A DNA stretch of 15,107 bases, taken from contig SFHU01000067.1 of the NCBI GenBank assembly GCA_004555535.1, positions 1-15,107 on the forward strand. The letters run 5' to 3'. Shown here in pieces: positions 6,491-15,107 of this stretch. This DNA is from Clostridiales bacterium (GTDB lineage Bacteria; Bacillota; Clostridia; Christensenellales; Aristaeellaceae). The number at the start of each line of letters is the position of its first letter. Position 1 is the first letter of the stretch. The notes under the pieces were generated by a model that was not told the origin of the DNA, made no database searches, and saw only the letters and a list, made by a program, of their open reading frames with translations. Position numbers and translations under genes: made by a program.

Positions 6491-6512
6491 CCTCTGTCTG
6501 TATACACTTCCG

Positions 6513-6914
6513 TCAATGCTTGACGTTGATGCGCACCAGCGCTCTTTGCAGCTTCGCGGACGCGAGCATCAGCTCGCGCTTGTCGTTCTTGGCCGCCGCA
6601 ATTCTCGCCTCAGCGGCTGCCTTGGCGCGCTGCGCACGCTCCAGATCGATTTCATCCGACCATTCAAAGGTCGTCGCAATCAGGCTGGCTTCGCCGTTGA
6701 TCATGGCCAGCATGCCGCCGATGCAGGCTGCCGTTCTCACCTGGCCATCCGCCAGCGTGAGCGCCGCCTCGCCTGCGCCAACTGCAGAAACATAGTCCAT
6801 GTGGTTCGCCAGCAGACAGACGTCGCCGTCAATCATCCGCACGCGGACGCGCTCAACCTCGCCGTCAAAGGTGAGGCCGTCCGGCGTACTGACCTTCAGG
6901 TGGAACGTACTCAT
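6513..6914 (-). CDS. atpC: ATP synthase F1 subunit epsilon
   Basis: A 133-residue epsilon subunit of the F1 central stalk. The amino-terminal beta-sandwich domain (about residues 1-85) has the family pattern TPDGLTFDGEVERVRVR and the LANHMDYVSAV segment. The carboxy-terminal helical hairpin (about 90-133: ERAQRAKAAAEARIAA, then KRELMLASAKLQRALVR) is the part that can inhibit ATP hydrolysis. Its start codon overlaps the atpD stop in ATGA (6911-6914), giving tight coupling. It is the last gene of the operon, followed by a terminator. Length is normal. Confidence 0.96.
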   Translation of the reverse strand: MSTFHLKVSTPDGLTFDGEVERVRVRMIDGDVCLLANHMDYVSAVGAGEAALTLADGQVRTAACIGGMLAMINGEASLIATTFEWSDEIDLERAQRAKAAAEARIAAAKNDKRELMLASAKLQRALVRINVKH

Positions 6915-8314
6915 GCCTGCTCACCCTTTTTTGCCTTGGCCACAGCCTCGTCGATGGTACCCACGAACAGGAAAGCGCTCTCGGGCAGGTCGTCATGCTT
7001 GCCCTCGATGATCTCCTTGAAGCCACGGATCGTCTCCTTGATCGGGACGTACTTGCCCTCCATGCCGGTGAACTGCTCTGCGACGCTGAACGGCTGGGAG
7101 AGGAAGCGCTGAATCTTGCGGGCGCGGGAAACGGTCAGCTTGTCCTCCTCGGAAAGCTCGTCCATGCCCATGATGGCGATGATGTCCTGCAGCTCACGAT
7201 AGCGCTGCAGAATGCGCTGCACGTCGCGCGCCACCTGATAGTGCTCCTCGCCGACGACATCCGGAGAGAGGATGCGGCTCGTGGATTCAAGCGGATCGAC
7301 GGCCGGATAGATGCCCAGGGACGCGATGTTTCGGGAGAGAACCGTCGTCGCGTCCAGATGCGCGAAGGTCGTCGCAGGCGCCGGGTCGGTCAGGTCGTCC
7401 GCAGGGACGTAGACCGCCTGAACGGACGTGATCGAGCCCTTCTTGGTCGAGGTGATGCGCTCCTGGAGCGCGCCCATCTCCGTCGCCAGCGTCGGCTGAT
7501 AGCCGACGGCGCTGGGCATACGGCCCAGCAGCGCGGAAACCTCGGAGCCCGCCTGCGTGAAGCGGAAGATGTTGTCGATGAACAGCAGAACGTCCTGTCC
7601 CTCGCGATCGCGGAAGTATTCCGCCATCGTTAGGCCGGAAAGGCCGACGCGCATACGCGCTCCCGGCGGCTCGTTCATCTGGCCGTAGACCAGCGCGGTC
7701 TTGGAAAGAACGCCGCTCTCCTTCATTTCGTTGTACAGATCGTTGCCCTCGCGGGTACGCTCGCCGACACCCGTAAAGACGGAGAGGCCGCCGTGCTGCT
7801 TGGCGACGTTGTTGATCAGCTCCATGATCAGAACCGTCTTGCCGACGCCAGCGCCGCCGAACAGGCCGATCTTGCCGCCCTTGGCGTACGGCGCAATCAG
7901 GTCGACGACCTTAATGCCCGTCTCCAGAATCTCGGCAGAGGTCTCCTGCTCCTCGTAGGGCGGCGGATCGCGATGAATGGCCCAGCGCTCGACATCCTGC
8001 GGCGCGGGCTGGTTGTCCACCGGCTCACCCAGCAGGTTGAAGATGCGCCCCAGGCACTTGTCGCCCACCGGCACGGTGATCGGCGAGCCGGTGTCGACCG
8101 CCTTCGCGCCGCGCGTCAGGCCGTCCGTGCTGCTCATGGCGATGCAGCGGACGATGTCATCGCCGATATGCTGGGCAACCTCGACGACCAGCTTCCTGTC
8201 TCCGCTGCTCACCTCAATGGCGTTGAGCAGCTGCGGAAGCTCGCCGTCTTCAAACTTGATATCCAGTACCGGGCCGATAACCTGCGCCACGGTACCGATG
8301 CTTCCTTTTGCCAT
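6911..8314 (-). CDS. atpD: ATP synthase F1 subunit beta (catalytic)
   Basis: A 467-residue catalytic beta subunit, which binds and converts ADP plus phosphate to ATP in the F1 hexamer. Walker A is GGAGVGKT (153-160), followed by GVGERTREGNDLY (182-194) with the catalytic glutamate, and Walker B DVLLFIDNIFRF. The ATP synthase alpha/beta signature PAVDPLESTSR is present downstream. The start ATG 8314 is chosen because AAGGAGC lies about 8 bases upstream and the family amino terminus (GTVAQVIGPVLDI) begins immediately; the frame stays open to 8503 inside atpG, but that extension matches nothing. It lies 23 bases after atpG and overlaps atpC by 4 bases. Confidence 0.98.
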   Translation of the reverse strand: MAKGSIGTVAQVIGPVLDIKFEDGELPQLLNAIEVSSGDRKLVVEVAQHIGDDIVRCIAMSSTDGLTRGAKAVDTGSPITVPVGDKCLGRIFNLLGEPVDNQPAPQDVERWAIHRDPPPYEEQETSAEILETGIKVVDLIAPYAKGGKIGLFGGAGVGKTVLIMELINNVAKQHGGLSVFTGVGERTREGNDLYNEMKESGVLSKTALVYGQMNEPPGARMRVGLSGLTMAEYFRDREGQDVLLFIDNIFRFTQAGSEVSALLGRMPSAVGYQPTLATEMGALQERITSTKKGSITSVQAVYVPADDLTDPAPATTFAHLDATTVLSRNIASLGIYPAVDPLESTSRILSPDVVGEEHYQVARDVQRILQRYRELQDIIAIMGMDELSEEDKLTVSRARKIQRFLSQPFSVAEQFTGMEGKYVPIKETIRGFKEIIEGKHDDLPESAFLFVGTIDEAVAKAKKGEQA

Positions 8315-8337
8315 AGCGTTGCTCCTTATTTCTGGTG

Positions 8338-9192
8338 TCAATGCTCCGCGCCGGCGACGATCTCGGTGATCTCCTGCGTGATGGCGCCCTGGCGGGCCCG
8401 GTTGTAGCGCAGGCTCAGGTCGTCGATCATCTCCGCCGCGTTCTTGCTCGCCGCATCCATCGCCGTGCGCCGCGCGCCCAGCTCGCTGGCCACCGACTCG
8501 CACATCGAGCCGTAGATCATGCCCGCGATGTAATTGGGCACGATGGCGTTGTAAACCGTCAGCGAATCCGGCTCATAGAGCACGAGCGGATGGACGCCCG
8601 TGCGGCGCTCATGCTGCTGCGCCTCAAGCGGCAGCAGGCCCGCGCTCGCCGGGGTCTGCGTCAGCATCGAGACAAAGCGCGTAAAGATGATGGAGACCTC
8701 GTCATACTGCCCCTCGAGATAGCCCTTCGTCACGAGGTTGCTGATGGTAAAGCAGTCGGCCACGGAGATGTCCGCCGCCTCGGCAAATTCCCTCGTCAGC
8801 ATCTCGACACCGCGGCGGGCAAAGAACTCGACCGTGCGCTTGCCGATGGGCAGCACGCAGGTGGGCGTCCCGTCCTCCATCATCGCGGAGGCCGCCTTGA
8901 AGACATTGTTGTTGTAGCCGCCGGCCAGCCCGCGGTCGCCCGCGATCACGATGAGGCAGCGCTTTTTGACCTCGCGGTGCTCCTGATACGGCGAGGAGAA
9001 ATCGCTCGTCGCCGCTTCGATCTCATCGAGCGTTTCCTTCAGTCCGAGAAAGTACGGGCGGCAGCGCTCCTGCCGTTCCTTCGCCTTGCGCAGCTTGGAG
9101 GAGGCGACGAGCTCCATCGCTTTGGTGATCTGCATGGTGCTTCCTACGCTCTTGATGCGCAGTTTGATGTCCTTCATGGACGCGCCAGCCAT
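8338..9192 (-). CDS. atpG: ATP synthase F1 subunit gamma
   Basis: A 284-residue gamma subunit, the rotor shaft that turns inside the alpha/beta hexamer. The conserved amino-terminal helix is SMKDIKLRIKSVGSTMQITKAMELVASSKLRKA, of which the key block is around residues 5-37, and the carboxy-terminal helix carries ELGARRTAMDAASKNA and RYNRARQGAITQEITEIV. The central Rossmann-like domain has ITSDRGL replaced by IAGDRGLAGGYN. ATG 9192 is preferred over GTG 9195, because AAGGAGGGG is then 8 bases upstream. It lies 15 bases after atpA. Confidence 0.97.
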   Translation of the reverse strand: MAGASMKDIKLRIKSVGSTMQITKAMELVASSKLRKAKERQERCRPYFLGLKETLDEIEAATSDFSSPYQEHREVKKRCLIVIAGDRGLAGGYNNNVFKAASAMMEDGTPTCVLPIGKRTVEFFARRGVEMLTREFAEAADISVADCFTISNLVTKGYLEGQYDEVSIIFTRFVSMLTQTPASAGLLPLEAQQHERRTGVHPLVLYEPDSLTVYNAIVPNYIAGMIYGSMCESVASELGARRTAMDAASKNAAEMIDDLSLRYNRARQGAITQEITEIVAGAEH

Positions 9193-9207
9193 CACTCACC
9201 CCTCCTT

Positions 9208-10719
<1,512 letters not shown>

Positions 10720-10760
10720 GGGTTCACCGGCTTTCTTCTTTCAAAATCGGGGGTACGGTT

Positions 10761-11297
10761 TCAGGACTGCGCAAGCAGCGCGCGGCGAAGATGCTCCATC
10801 TTCGAGGCGACGGTGTTGTCATAGCGCTTGCCGTCCATCTCCACGCGCATGCCGCCCACGAGCGAAGCGTCAACCCGCTTTTCCAGCAGGATCGTCTTGC
10901 CCGTCTTCTTCTCCAGCGCCTCGATCAGCCGCTTCTCCTGCTGCGCGCTCAGCGGCGTGGCGGAGACCACGCGGGCCGGCACAATGCCGTGCCGCTCGTT
11001 ATAGGCGATCACAAAGGCATCCCTGCAGCCGCCGATGCGCTCAAACGCGCCGCGCTCGCAGAGAATCTTCATGAAGTTGAGCAGATAAGGATGAACTTTT
11101 CCACCAAACGCCTCGTCAAGAAGCGCCAGGCGTTCGGCCTTTGCCAGCGCGCGGCTGCCGATCAGCCGCAGATACTCCGGATTCTCCCGGAGCAGCGCGC
11201 AGACGCCGTTCATCTGCTCAAGCAGCTCCTGCTCAAGACTTTCCTCCAGCGCAAGCTGATACAGCGCGTCGCCGTAGGTCTTTTCAAGCTCTGTCAC
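10761..11297 (-). CDS. atpH: ATP synthase F1 subunit delta
   Basis: A 178-residue delta subunit (the OSCP homologue), which caps F1 and ties it to the b-subunit stalk. The amino-terminal helical bundle begins YGDALYQLALEES, and the carboxy-terminal part carries the family motif VDASLVGGMRVEMDGKRYDNTV. The start is GTG at 11297 and overlaps the atpF stop in GTGA (11294-11297), so translation is probably coupled. The identity is supported both by these motifs and by the position between atpF and atpA. Confidence 0.95.
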   Translation of the reverse strand: MTELEKTYGDALYQLALEESLEQELLEQMNGVCALLRENPEYLRLIGSRALAKAERLALLDEAFGGKVHPYLLNFMKILCERGAFERIGGCRDAFVIAYNERHGIVPARVVSATPLSAQQEKRLIEALEKKTGKTILLEKRVDASLVGGMRVEMDGKRYDNTVASKMEHLRRALLAQS

Positions 11298-11797
11298 GAC
11301 GCCTCACCCACGTTCTCAATGAATTCGTTGATAAACGCTTCGTGATCCTTCTCCTTGACCTCGCGCTCGATGACCTGCTGCGCGATATCCAGCGCGATGC
11401 CGGAAAGCTCGCCCTTGACCTCGTCGAAGGCCTTGCGGCGCTCCATCTCGATCTCGGACTCGGCGCGGCGCTTGATCTGCCCCGCCTGCTCGCGCGCATC
11501 GCTGACGATGCTCTGCGACATGGCGTTGGCGCTCTCGGTCGCGGTGCGGATCACGCGGTCCGCCTCTTCCCTCGCGCCGGCCATCTTTTCCTCGTAATCG
11601 GCCTTCATCGTTTTGGCGGCGGTTTCGGCCTTCTCGGCCTCCTCATAGTGCCCCTCGATCTCGGCGCGGCGCTTCTCGAGAATCGCCATCACCGGCTTGA
11701 AGAGAAACTTCTTGAACGCCACCATCAGGATGAGCAGGTTGATCAGCTGAAAGATCATCGTCCACGGCGCGATGGAAATAAACTTCTGAACTTCCAC
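11294..11797 (-). CDS. atpF: ATP synthase Fo subunit b
   Basis: A 167-residue stator subunit. One membrane helix near the amino terminus (about residues 12-30, WTMIFQLINLLILMVAFKKF) is followed by the typical FKPVMAILEKRRAEIE junction. The remainder is a long charged, alanine- and glutamate-rich coiled coil that reaches up F1 to bind delta. The start is GTG at 11797 with AAAGGAGGG 8 bases upstream. It lies 35 bases after atpE and overlaps atpH by 4 bases. Only one b-type gene is present, so the stalk is probably a homodimer. Confidence 0.96.
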   Translation of the reverse strand: MEVQKFISIAPWTMIFQLINLLILMVAFKKFLFKPVMAILEKRRAEIEGHYEEAEKAETAAKTMKADYEEKMAGAREEADRVIRTATESANAMSQSIVSDAREQAGQIKRRAESEIEMERRKAFDEVKGELSGIALDIAQQVIEREVKEKDHEAFINEFIENVGEAS

Positions 11798-11832
11798 GGA
11801 AGTTCCCTCCTTTCAATCGTTCCGCTTCCTCA

Positions 11833-12102
11833 TCAGAACAGACCGGTGAAAGGATTGACGAACAGAAGAATCAGCGCGATGATCAGGGAGTACAGACCGG
11901 TCGTCTCGGCAACCGCGCAGCCCATGAGCATGGTCGTCGTCAGGGTGCCCTTCATCTCGGGCTGACGGGCCATGGACTCAAGTGCCTTGCCGACGGCGTA
12001 ACCTTCGCCGATACCAGGTCCAAGACCGCCGATCATGGCGACGCCGGCGCCCAGCGCGGAGCAGCCACAGACGATTGCTTTGGCGAGAATCGAAGTTTCC
12101 AT
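11833..12102 (-). CDS. atpE: ATP synthase Fo subunit c, sodium-type two-carboxylate motif
   Basis: An 89-residue proteolipid of two membrane helices that forms the rotor ring. The polar loop is ARQPE (45-49). The ion site compares well with the sodium-binding c subunit of Ilyobacter tartaricus. Its Q32 is E33 here, V63 is V64, the essential E65 is E66, S66 and T67 are T67 and T68, and Y70 is Y71. Hydroxyl side chains are thus kept. A second carboxylate at the Q32 position is the pattern described for Fusobacterium nucleatum, so sodium coupling is predicted; proton use under low sodium cannot be excluded. Start ATG 12102 has a strong TAAGGAGG 9 bases upstream, fitting the high copy number of c. 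A small hairpin lies in the gap before the gene. Confidence 0.97.
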   Translation of the reverse strand: METSILAKAIVCGCSALGAGVAMIGGLGPGIGEGYAVGKALESMARQPEMKGTLTTTMLMGCAVAETTGLYSLIIALILLFVNPFTGLF

Positions 12103-12110
12103 ACAAAAGT

Positions 12111-12119
12111 TCCTCCTTA
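12111..12119 (-). promoter_or_regulatory. Strong ribosome binding site of atpE
   Basis: TAAGGAGGA on the minus strand, with GGAGG ending 9 bases before the ATG at 12102, is the best Shine-Dalgarno match in the operon. It sits in an AT-rich, poorly structured stretch. Both traits would raise synthesis of the c subunit above its neighbours, as the multi-copy ring needs. Confidence 0.7.
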
Positions 12120-12146
12120 GATTTTTGAACAGTCTCTTTTATCCAA

Positions 12147-12160
12147 CGTGCCCTTGCACG
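12147..12160 (-). other. Small intercistronic hairpin between atpB and atpE
   Basis: CGTGC and GCACG pair with a 4-base loop, 15 bases after the atpB stop. It is followed on the minus strand by TTGGATAAAAG, which is not a proper T-tract. It may act as an RNA processing or stability element that shields the atpE message. Evidence is limited to the fold. Confidence 0.35.
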
Positions 12161-12174
12161 AGGGGATCAGTGGT

Positions 12175-12936
12175 TTACTGCGCGCCGTCTCCGGCAGCGC
12201 TGGCGACGTACATCATCGTGAGCATGCAGAAGATGAACGCCTGCAGGAAGCTCGAGAAGAAGTCAAAGTAGAGCGAGAGCACGGCGGGAATGCCGGCCGC
12301 AAAGATGGGGATGTTCGAGAGCGTCTCGCCCAGCGCGCCGGGCAGCAGGCCCAGCACCAGGCCCGAGAGTGCGGAGAGGCCGCCGTAGATCAGCGCCGTG
12401 ATGACGCTGCCGCTGGCGATGTTGCCGAAGTGACGGAAGGCCATCGAGATGGGCGTGGCGATCTCGCCGATGATGTTAAACGGCGTCATCACCGGGATCG
12501 GATCCGTGAAGCCCTTGAGATAGCCGAGGATGCCGCCCGAGCGGATCTTGTTGTAGGTGATCAGCGCGAAGACGAGCAGCGCCCAGGCCAGCACGGTCGA
12601 CAGGTCGCTCGTAGGCGCGTAGCAGCCGATCAGGCTCGACAGGCTGCACCCCAGCGAGAGGCAGAACAGCGCGCCGATGAACGGCAGATACCACGACGTG
12701 GCGTACTTGACGCCCATGTTGGTGCTCACAAGGTTGTCAAACGCGCCGACGATCATCTCCGCAACGATCTGCCGCTTCTTTGTGGGATGCACCTCCAGGT
12801 TCCGCGTCAGGAACCATGCGCCCAGAATCAGCACGAGCATCACGCCCCAGGTGACGACGACCGTCTCCGTGAGCATGAAGCCGCCCCACTCGGGCTTGGA
12901 AATCAGTATTTTTGCTCCGGTAATGTCCAGATCCAT
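12175..12936 (-). CDS. atpB: ATP synthase Fo subunit a
   Basis: A 253-residue membrane subunit that forms the ion half-channels beside the c ring. It has five to six hydrophobic helices. The essential stator arginine is R168 in AFRHFGN, and the last helix has LQAFIFCMLTMMYV (Q232), matching the Q252 region of the E. coli protein. The amino terminus MDLDITG resembles clostridial a subunits, which supports the start at 12936 although the upstream binding site (around GTAGG) is weak. It is 51 bases after atpI and 72 bases before atpE. Sodium specificity is inferred from the c subunit, not from this protein alone. Confidence 0.96.
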   Translation of the reverse strand: MDLDITGAKILISKPEWGGFMLTETVVVTWGVMLVLILGAWFLTRNLEVHPTKKRQIVAEMIVGAFDNLVSTNMGVKYATSWYLPFIGALFCLSLGCSLSSLIGCYAPTSDLSTVLAWALLVFALITYNKIRSGGILGYLKGFTDPIPVMTPFNIIGEIATPISMAFRHFGNIASGSVITALIYGGLSALSGLVLGLLPGALGETLSNIPIFAAGIPAVLSLYFDFFSSFLQAFIFCMLTMMYVASAAGDGAQ

Positions 12937-12987
12937 CGTGTCTTCAACCTACTTTCCTCTTCAAATCATGCGACAGTGTCCGCCGCC

Positions 12988-13392
12988 TTATTCGTCCTTA
13001 ATCTTTCCTGTGAGCTGGAGCACGAATATGGTCAGGCGCGGAAAGAGCATGGGAATCATGCAGGCAAGCCCGTCGACAAAGGGCAGCGCGAATGCGACGA
13101 CAATCAGAAGAATCATGATCACCATGCGCATGTTGTAGGAGCTCTTCATCTGCATTCTAGCGAGCTCCTCGTTCTCCTCGCGCATGTTGGCGACCTTCTG
13201 CACCGTCATGCCCAGGAGAAGGAAATTGAGCACCGCGTAAAGGGCGCCGATCAGTCCGCCCAGCACAACCGCAAGCGAAAAGCGCCCCATTGCCGCATAC
13301 ACGATGAGCATGATGGCGAGCATGGAAAAGACGCCGACAGCGATTCTCTTTGTCTCGCGCAAAACGGTCTCCTGCGGCTTTGGAAAGTTCAT
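12988..13392 (-). CDS. atpI: ATP synthase subunit I-like membrane protein
   Basis: A 134-residue protein with four predicted membrane helices: about VGVFSMLAIMLIVYAA, VVLGGLIGALYAVLNFLLLG, VIMILLIVVAFALPFV and the segment near MIPMLFPRLTIFVLQL. Position as first gene of an atp operon, size and hydrophobicity match the AtpI (UncI) family, which assists assembly of the c ring. A short charged loop (about residues 65-85) links helices two and three. Two starts are possible: ATG 13392 (GGAGG 11 bases upstream, chosen) or TTG 13398 (5 bases downstream of GGAGG, two residues longer). Sequence conservation in this family is low, so the call rests mainly on context and topology. Confidence 0.8.
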   Translation of the reverse strand: MNFPKPQETVLRETKRIAVGVFSMLAIMLIVYAAMGRFSLAVVLGGLIGALYAVLNFLLLGMTVQKVANMREENEELARMQMKSSYNMRMVIMILLIVVAFALPFVDGLACMIPMLFPRLTIFVLQLTGKIKDE

Positions 13393-13439
13393 GAACAAGC
13401 CTGCCTCCGATCCTCATGGCGATGTTTACAATTAAAATC

Positions 13440-13468
13440 ATTATAACATGGGCAGGTTGAACGGTCAA
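13440..13468 (-). promoter_or_regulatory. Predicted promoter of the atp operon
   Basis: On the minus strand there is a -35 TTGACC (13463-13468), a 17-base spacer and a perfect TATAAT (13440-13445), with an extended -10 TG placed correctly (TGTTATAAT). Transcription should begin near 13433, about 40 bases before the atpI start. No other good promoter was seen inside the operon, so one long transcript for nine genes is likely. Confidence 0.85.
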
Positions 13469-13475
13469 TGCCCAT
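13448..13475. promoter_or_regulatory. Inverted repeat spanning the atp promoter (candidate operator)
   Basis: ATGGGCA (13448-13454) and TGCCCAT (13469-13475) are perfect complements 14 bases apart, and an inner TTGA/TCAA pair (13457-13460, 13465-13468) extends the symmetry. The dyad runs from next to the -10 to just past the -35. A dimeric regulator bound here would compete with RNA polymerase. The regulator is unknown. Confidence 0.4.
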
Positions 13476-13570
13476 TTCCGTGTTCATCCAGCGATTTCTT
13501 CTCCGGGTCAGCCCTTCCGATTTCCGGTCGCCTTTCAGGGGACAGTCCAGCGTCCGCCTTTGCTTCCAAT

Positions 13571-13594
13571 AGAAAAAGCCGCCCGAAGGCGGCC
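13571..13594 (-). terminator. Terminator of aspartokinase
   Basis: GCCGCC (13578-13583) and GGCGGC (13588-13593) form a 6-bp stem with a TTCG tetraloop on the minus strand, followed by TTTTTCT. It lies 7 bases after the aspartokinase stop. This separates aspartokinase transcription from the atp operon. Confidence 0.92.
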
Positions 13595-13600
13595 TCTGCT

Positions 13601-14938
13601 TTACCAGCGGTTTTCGGTTTCGTTGATGACAAAGGCGCGGTAGATCGCGCGCACGGCGTTCTCGAAGTCGAGATTGTCGACGCCTACGATGATGTTGAGC
13701 TCGCTGGAGCCCTGGTCAATCAGGCGGACGTTGATACCGGCCTTCATCAGCGCGTTAAACAGCCTAGCGGACGTGCCCTTGGAGCGCACCATGCCGCGTC
13801 CGACGGTCGCAATCAGCGCCAGACCGGAGTGAATCTCGACGGAATCGGGCGAACAGAGCTCGTGAATCCGCTGAATCAGGCGTTCCTTCTTTCCTTCAAT
13901 GGCGGACTCATGCACGACGACGGACATCGTGTCGATGCCGCTGGGCATATGCTCGAAGGAGACGCCCTCCTCCTCCAGCGCCTGAAGCACGCGGCGGCCG
14001 AAGCCCAGCTCCGCGTTCATCATCGCCTTTTCGACGGCGATGATCGCGAAATCCTTGTGTCCCGCGATGCCAGTGATCATGTACTTGCTCTCGTGATCCT
14101 CGGCCTCGTAGCCGATGATGGTGCCCGGCTCCTCCGGCTTGTTGGTGTTGCGGATATTGGTCGGGATGCCCGCGATGCGCACCGGGAAGATCGCGTCCTC
14201 GTGCAGCACGGAGGCGCCCATATAGGACAGCTCGCGCAGCTCCCGGTAGGTCACATACCGGATCGGCACGGGGTTGCGGACGATCCGCGGATCGGCCATC
14301 AAGCAGCCGGAGACGTCCGTCCAGTTCTCATAGACGTCCGCGTCGATCGCGCGCGCGACGATCGCGCCCGAGATATCGCTGCCGCCGCGGGAAAACGTCT
14401 TGACGTTGCCGTGGGAATCGCATCCATAGAAGCCCGGCACGACGGCATACTCATGTCCGCGCAGTAGCGCCCCCAGGACGCTGTTGGTCTTATCGCTGTC
14501 CAGATGCCCTTCCTCGTCAAAGAAGATGCCGTCCTTGGCATCGATGAAATCCCAGCCGAGGTAATCGGCCAGCAGAATGCCGTTGAGGTATTCGCCCCGG
14601 CTGGCCGCGTAATCCGCGCCGGCGCCCAGGCAGATATTCTTTTTCACCTCGTCAAGATGCGCGTCCAGATCGACGCTCAGCCCGAGCTCCTGCGCGATGC
14701 CGTGATAACGCTCGCGGATCTTCTCAAACGCCGGGGTGATATCCTTGCCCTGTCCCGCCAGACGGTTGCATTCATAGAGCAGATCCGTCACCTTGGTGTC
14801 CGCCGCGCTGCGCTTGCCGGGGGCGCTGGGCACGACGATGCGCCTGTCCCCGTCGGACAGAAGAATCTGCTTGACCTTTTGGAACTGTGCGGCGTCGGCG
14901 AGCGAACTTCCGCCAAATTTTGAAACCTTGATGCCCAT
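13601..14938 (-). CDS. Aspartate kinase (monofunctional)
   Basis: A 445-residue cytoplasmic enzyme that phosphorylates aspartate, the first step towards lysine, diaminopimelate, threonine and methionine. The kinase domain has KFGGSSLA (7-14), SRGEYLNG (113-120), TFSRGGSDISG (181-191), the DVYENWTDVSG segment (201-211) and SYMGASVLHEDAI (238-250). Two ACT domains follow, roughly at 294-370 and 373-440; they contain MPSGIDTMSVVV and DQGSSELNIIVGV and are the likely site of allosteric control by an end-product amino acid. No homoserine dehydrogenase is fused. ATG 14938 is chosen because GGAGG is 8 bases upstream; the frame stays open to 15073 but that segment does not match the family. It is flanked by its own terminator. 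Which amino acid inhibits it is not readable. Confidence 0.95.
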   Translation of the reverse strand: MGIKVSKFGGSSLADAAQFQKVKQILLSDGDRRIVVPSAPGKRSAADTKVTDLLYECNRLAGQGKDITPAFEKIRERYHGIAQELGLSVDLDAHLDEVKKNICLGAGADYAASRGEYLNGILLADYLGWDFIDAKDGIFFDEEGHLDSDKTNSVLGALLRGHEYAVVPGFYGCDSHGNVKTFSRGGSDISGAIVARAIDADVYENWTDVSGCLMADPRIVRNPVPIRYVTYRELRELSYMGASVLHEDAIFPVRIAGIPTNIRNTNKPEEPGTIIGYEAEDHESKYMITGIAGHKDFAIIAVEKAMMNAELGFGRRVLQALEEEGVSFEHMPSGIDTMSVVVHESAIEGKKERLIQRIHELCSPDSVEIHSGLALIATVGRGMVRSKGTSARLFNALMKAGINVRLIDQGSSELNIIVGVDNLDFENAVRAIYRAFVINETENRW

Positions 14939-14985
14939 TCGGAAGCCCTCCGATAATATTGGAAGTCTTTTTTCTCTTGCCTGGT

Positions 14986-15036
14986 CTGCGTCATCCGGTA
15001 TTCCCGGACTTCCCGCCGCCGTCCATCCTGACGCAG
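14986..15036 (-). other. Possible structured leader of aspartokinase
   Basis: CTGCGTCA (14986-14993) and TGACGCAG (15029-15036) are perfect 8-base complements that could close a 35-base interior. Inside, TCCGG (14994-14998) and CCGGA (15004-15008) form a second hairpin, stacked on the first. No T-tract follows, and I do not recognise a lysine riboswitch core. A -10-like TATAAA lies at 15085-15090 on the minus strand, but its -35 would fall outside the window. Confidence 0.35.
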
Positions 15037-15107
15037 CCGGAAAGCGGACAGTCGGCCGCCTGCATTGTCGCAAACTGACACAATTTTATAGAATGACGGG
15101 ACTAAAG

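Larger units (their letters stand above)
6204..6512. other. AT-rich, pyrimidine-skewed intergenic region
   Basis: This 309-base stretch between the hydrogenase operon and atpC holds the hydrogenase promoter, its overlapping inverted repeat and the atp terminator. The block 6301-6420 is strongly skewed, with about 28 purines in 120 bases on the plus strand by my count, so the minus strand is purine-rich. I see no convincing gene in it on either strand. Confidence 0.8.

Noticed and set aside
14939..15107. Lysine riboswitch upstream of aspartokinase
   Set aside because: The visible 169 bases show none of the conserved core motifs I would expect and no expression-platform terminator. The region is cut by the window edge, so this is not final.

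Overview
The window reads as chromosomal core DNA of a GC-rich, strictly anaerobic Gram-positive bacterium, most likely a member of Clostridia (Bacillota). The grounds are a [FeFe]-hydrogenase, sigma-A-type promoters (TTGACA/TATAAT-like), strong AGGAGG ribosome binding sites, some TTG and GTG starts, and a bacterial-type atp operon whose c subunit resembles those of sodium-driven ATP synthases. The exact lineage cannot be fixed from sequence reading alone. I saw no insertion sequence, phage gene, CRISPR array, tRNA or rRNA.

Layout. Positions 1-138 hold hairpins downstream of a minus-strand PHP-family metallohydrolase gene (139-1011). This gene is divergent from a plus-strand sodium/calcium exchanger gene (1224-2174), with facing promoters in a 212-base gap. 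A strong promoter then drives rpsT (2293-2550), which ends in a clear terminator. Everything to the right is on the minus strand. First comes a two-gene hydrogenase operon: an NADH_4Fe-4S/GltD-like flavoprotein (4368-6203) upstream of a CpI-like [FeFe]-hydrogenase (2659-4374), overlapping by 7 bases. A 309-base AT-rich gap carries the hydrogenase promoter and the atp terminator. Next is the complete atp operon, transcribed atpI-B-E-F-H-A-G-D-C (13392 down to 6513). Last is aspartokinase (13601-14938) with its own terminator.

How the parts fit. The hydrogenase pair probably moves electrons between NAD(P)H, possibly with ferredoxin, and protons. Its layout matches the poorly characterised 'glutamate synthase-linked' group A2 of [FeFe]-hydrogenases. 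The ATP synthase c subunit has a glutamate at the position of the sodium-ligand glutamine (E33) plus the conserved E66-T67-T68 and Y71. This is the two-carboxylate sodium-binding pattern, so the cell probably uses a sodium gradient, which a sodium/calcium exchanger would also draw on. The hydrogenase operon and the c-ring motif are the two most interesting items. Most other findings are inverted or direct repeats at promoters that could be regulatory sites.
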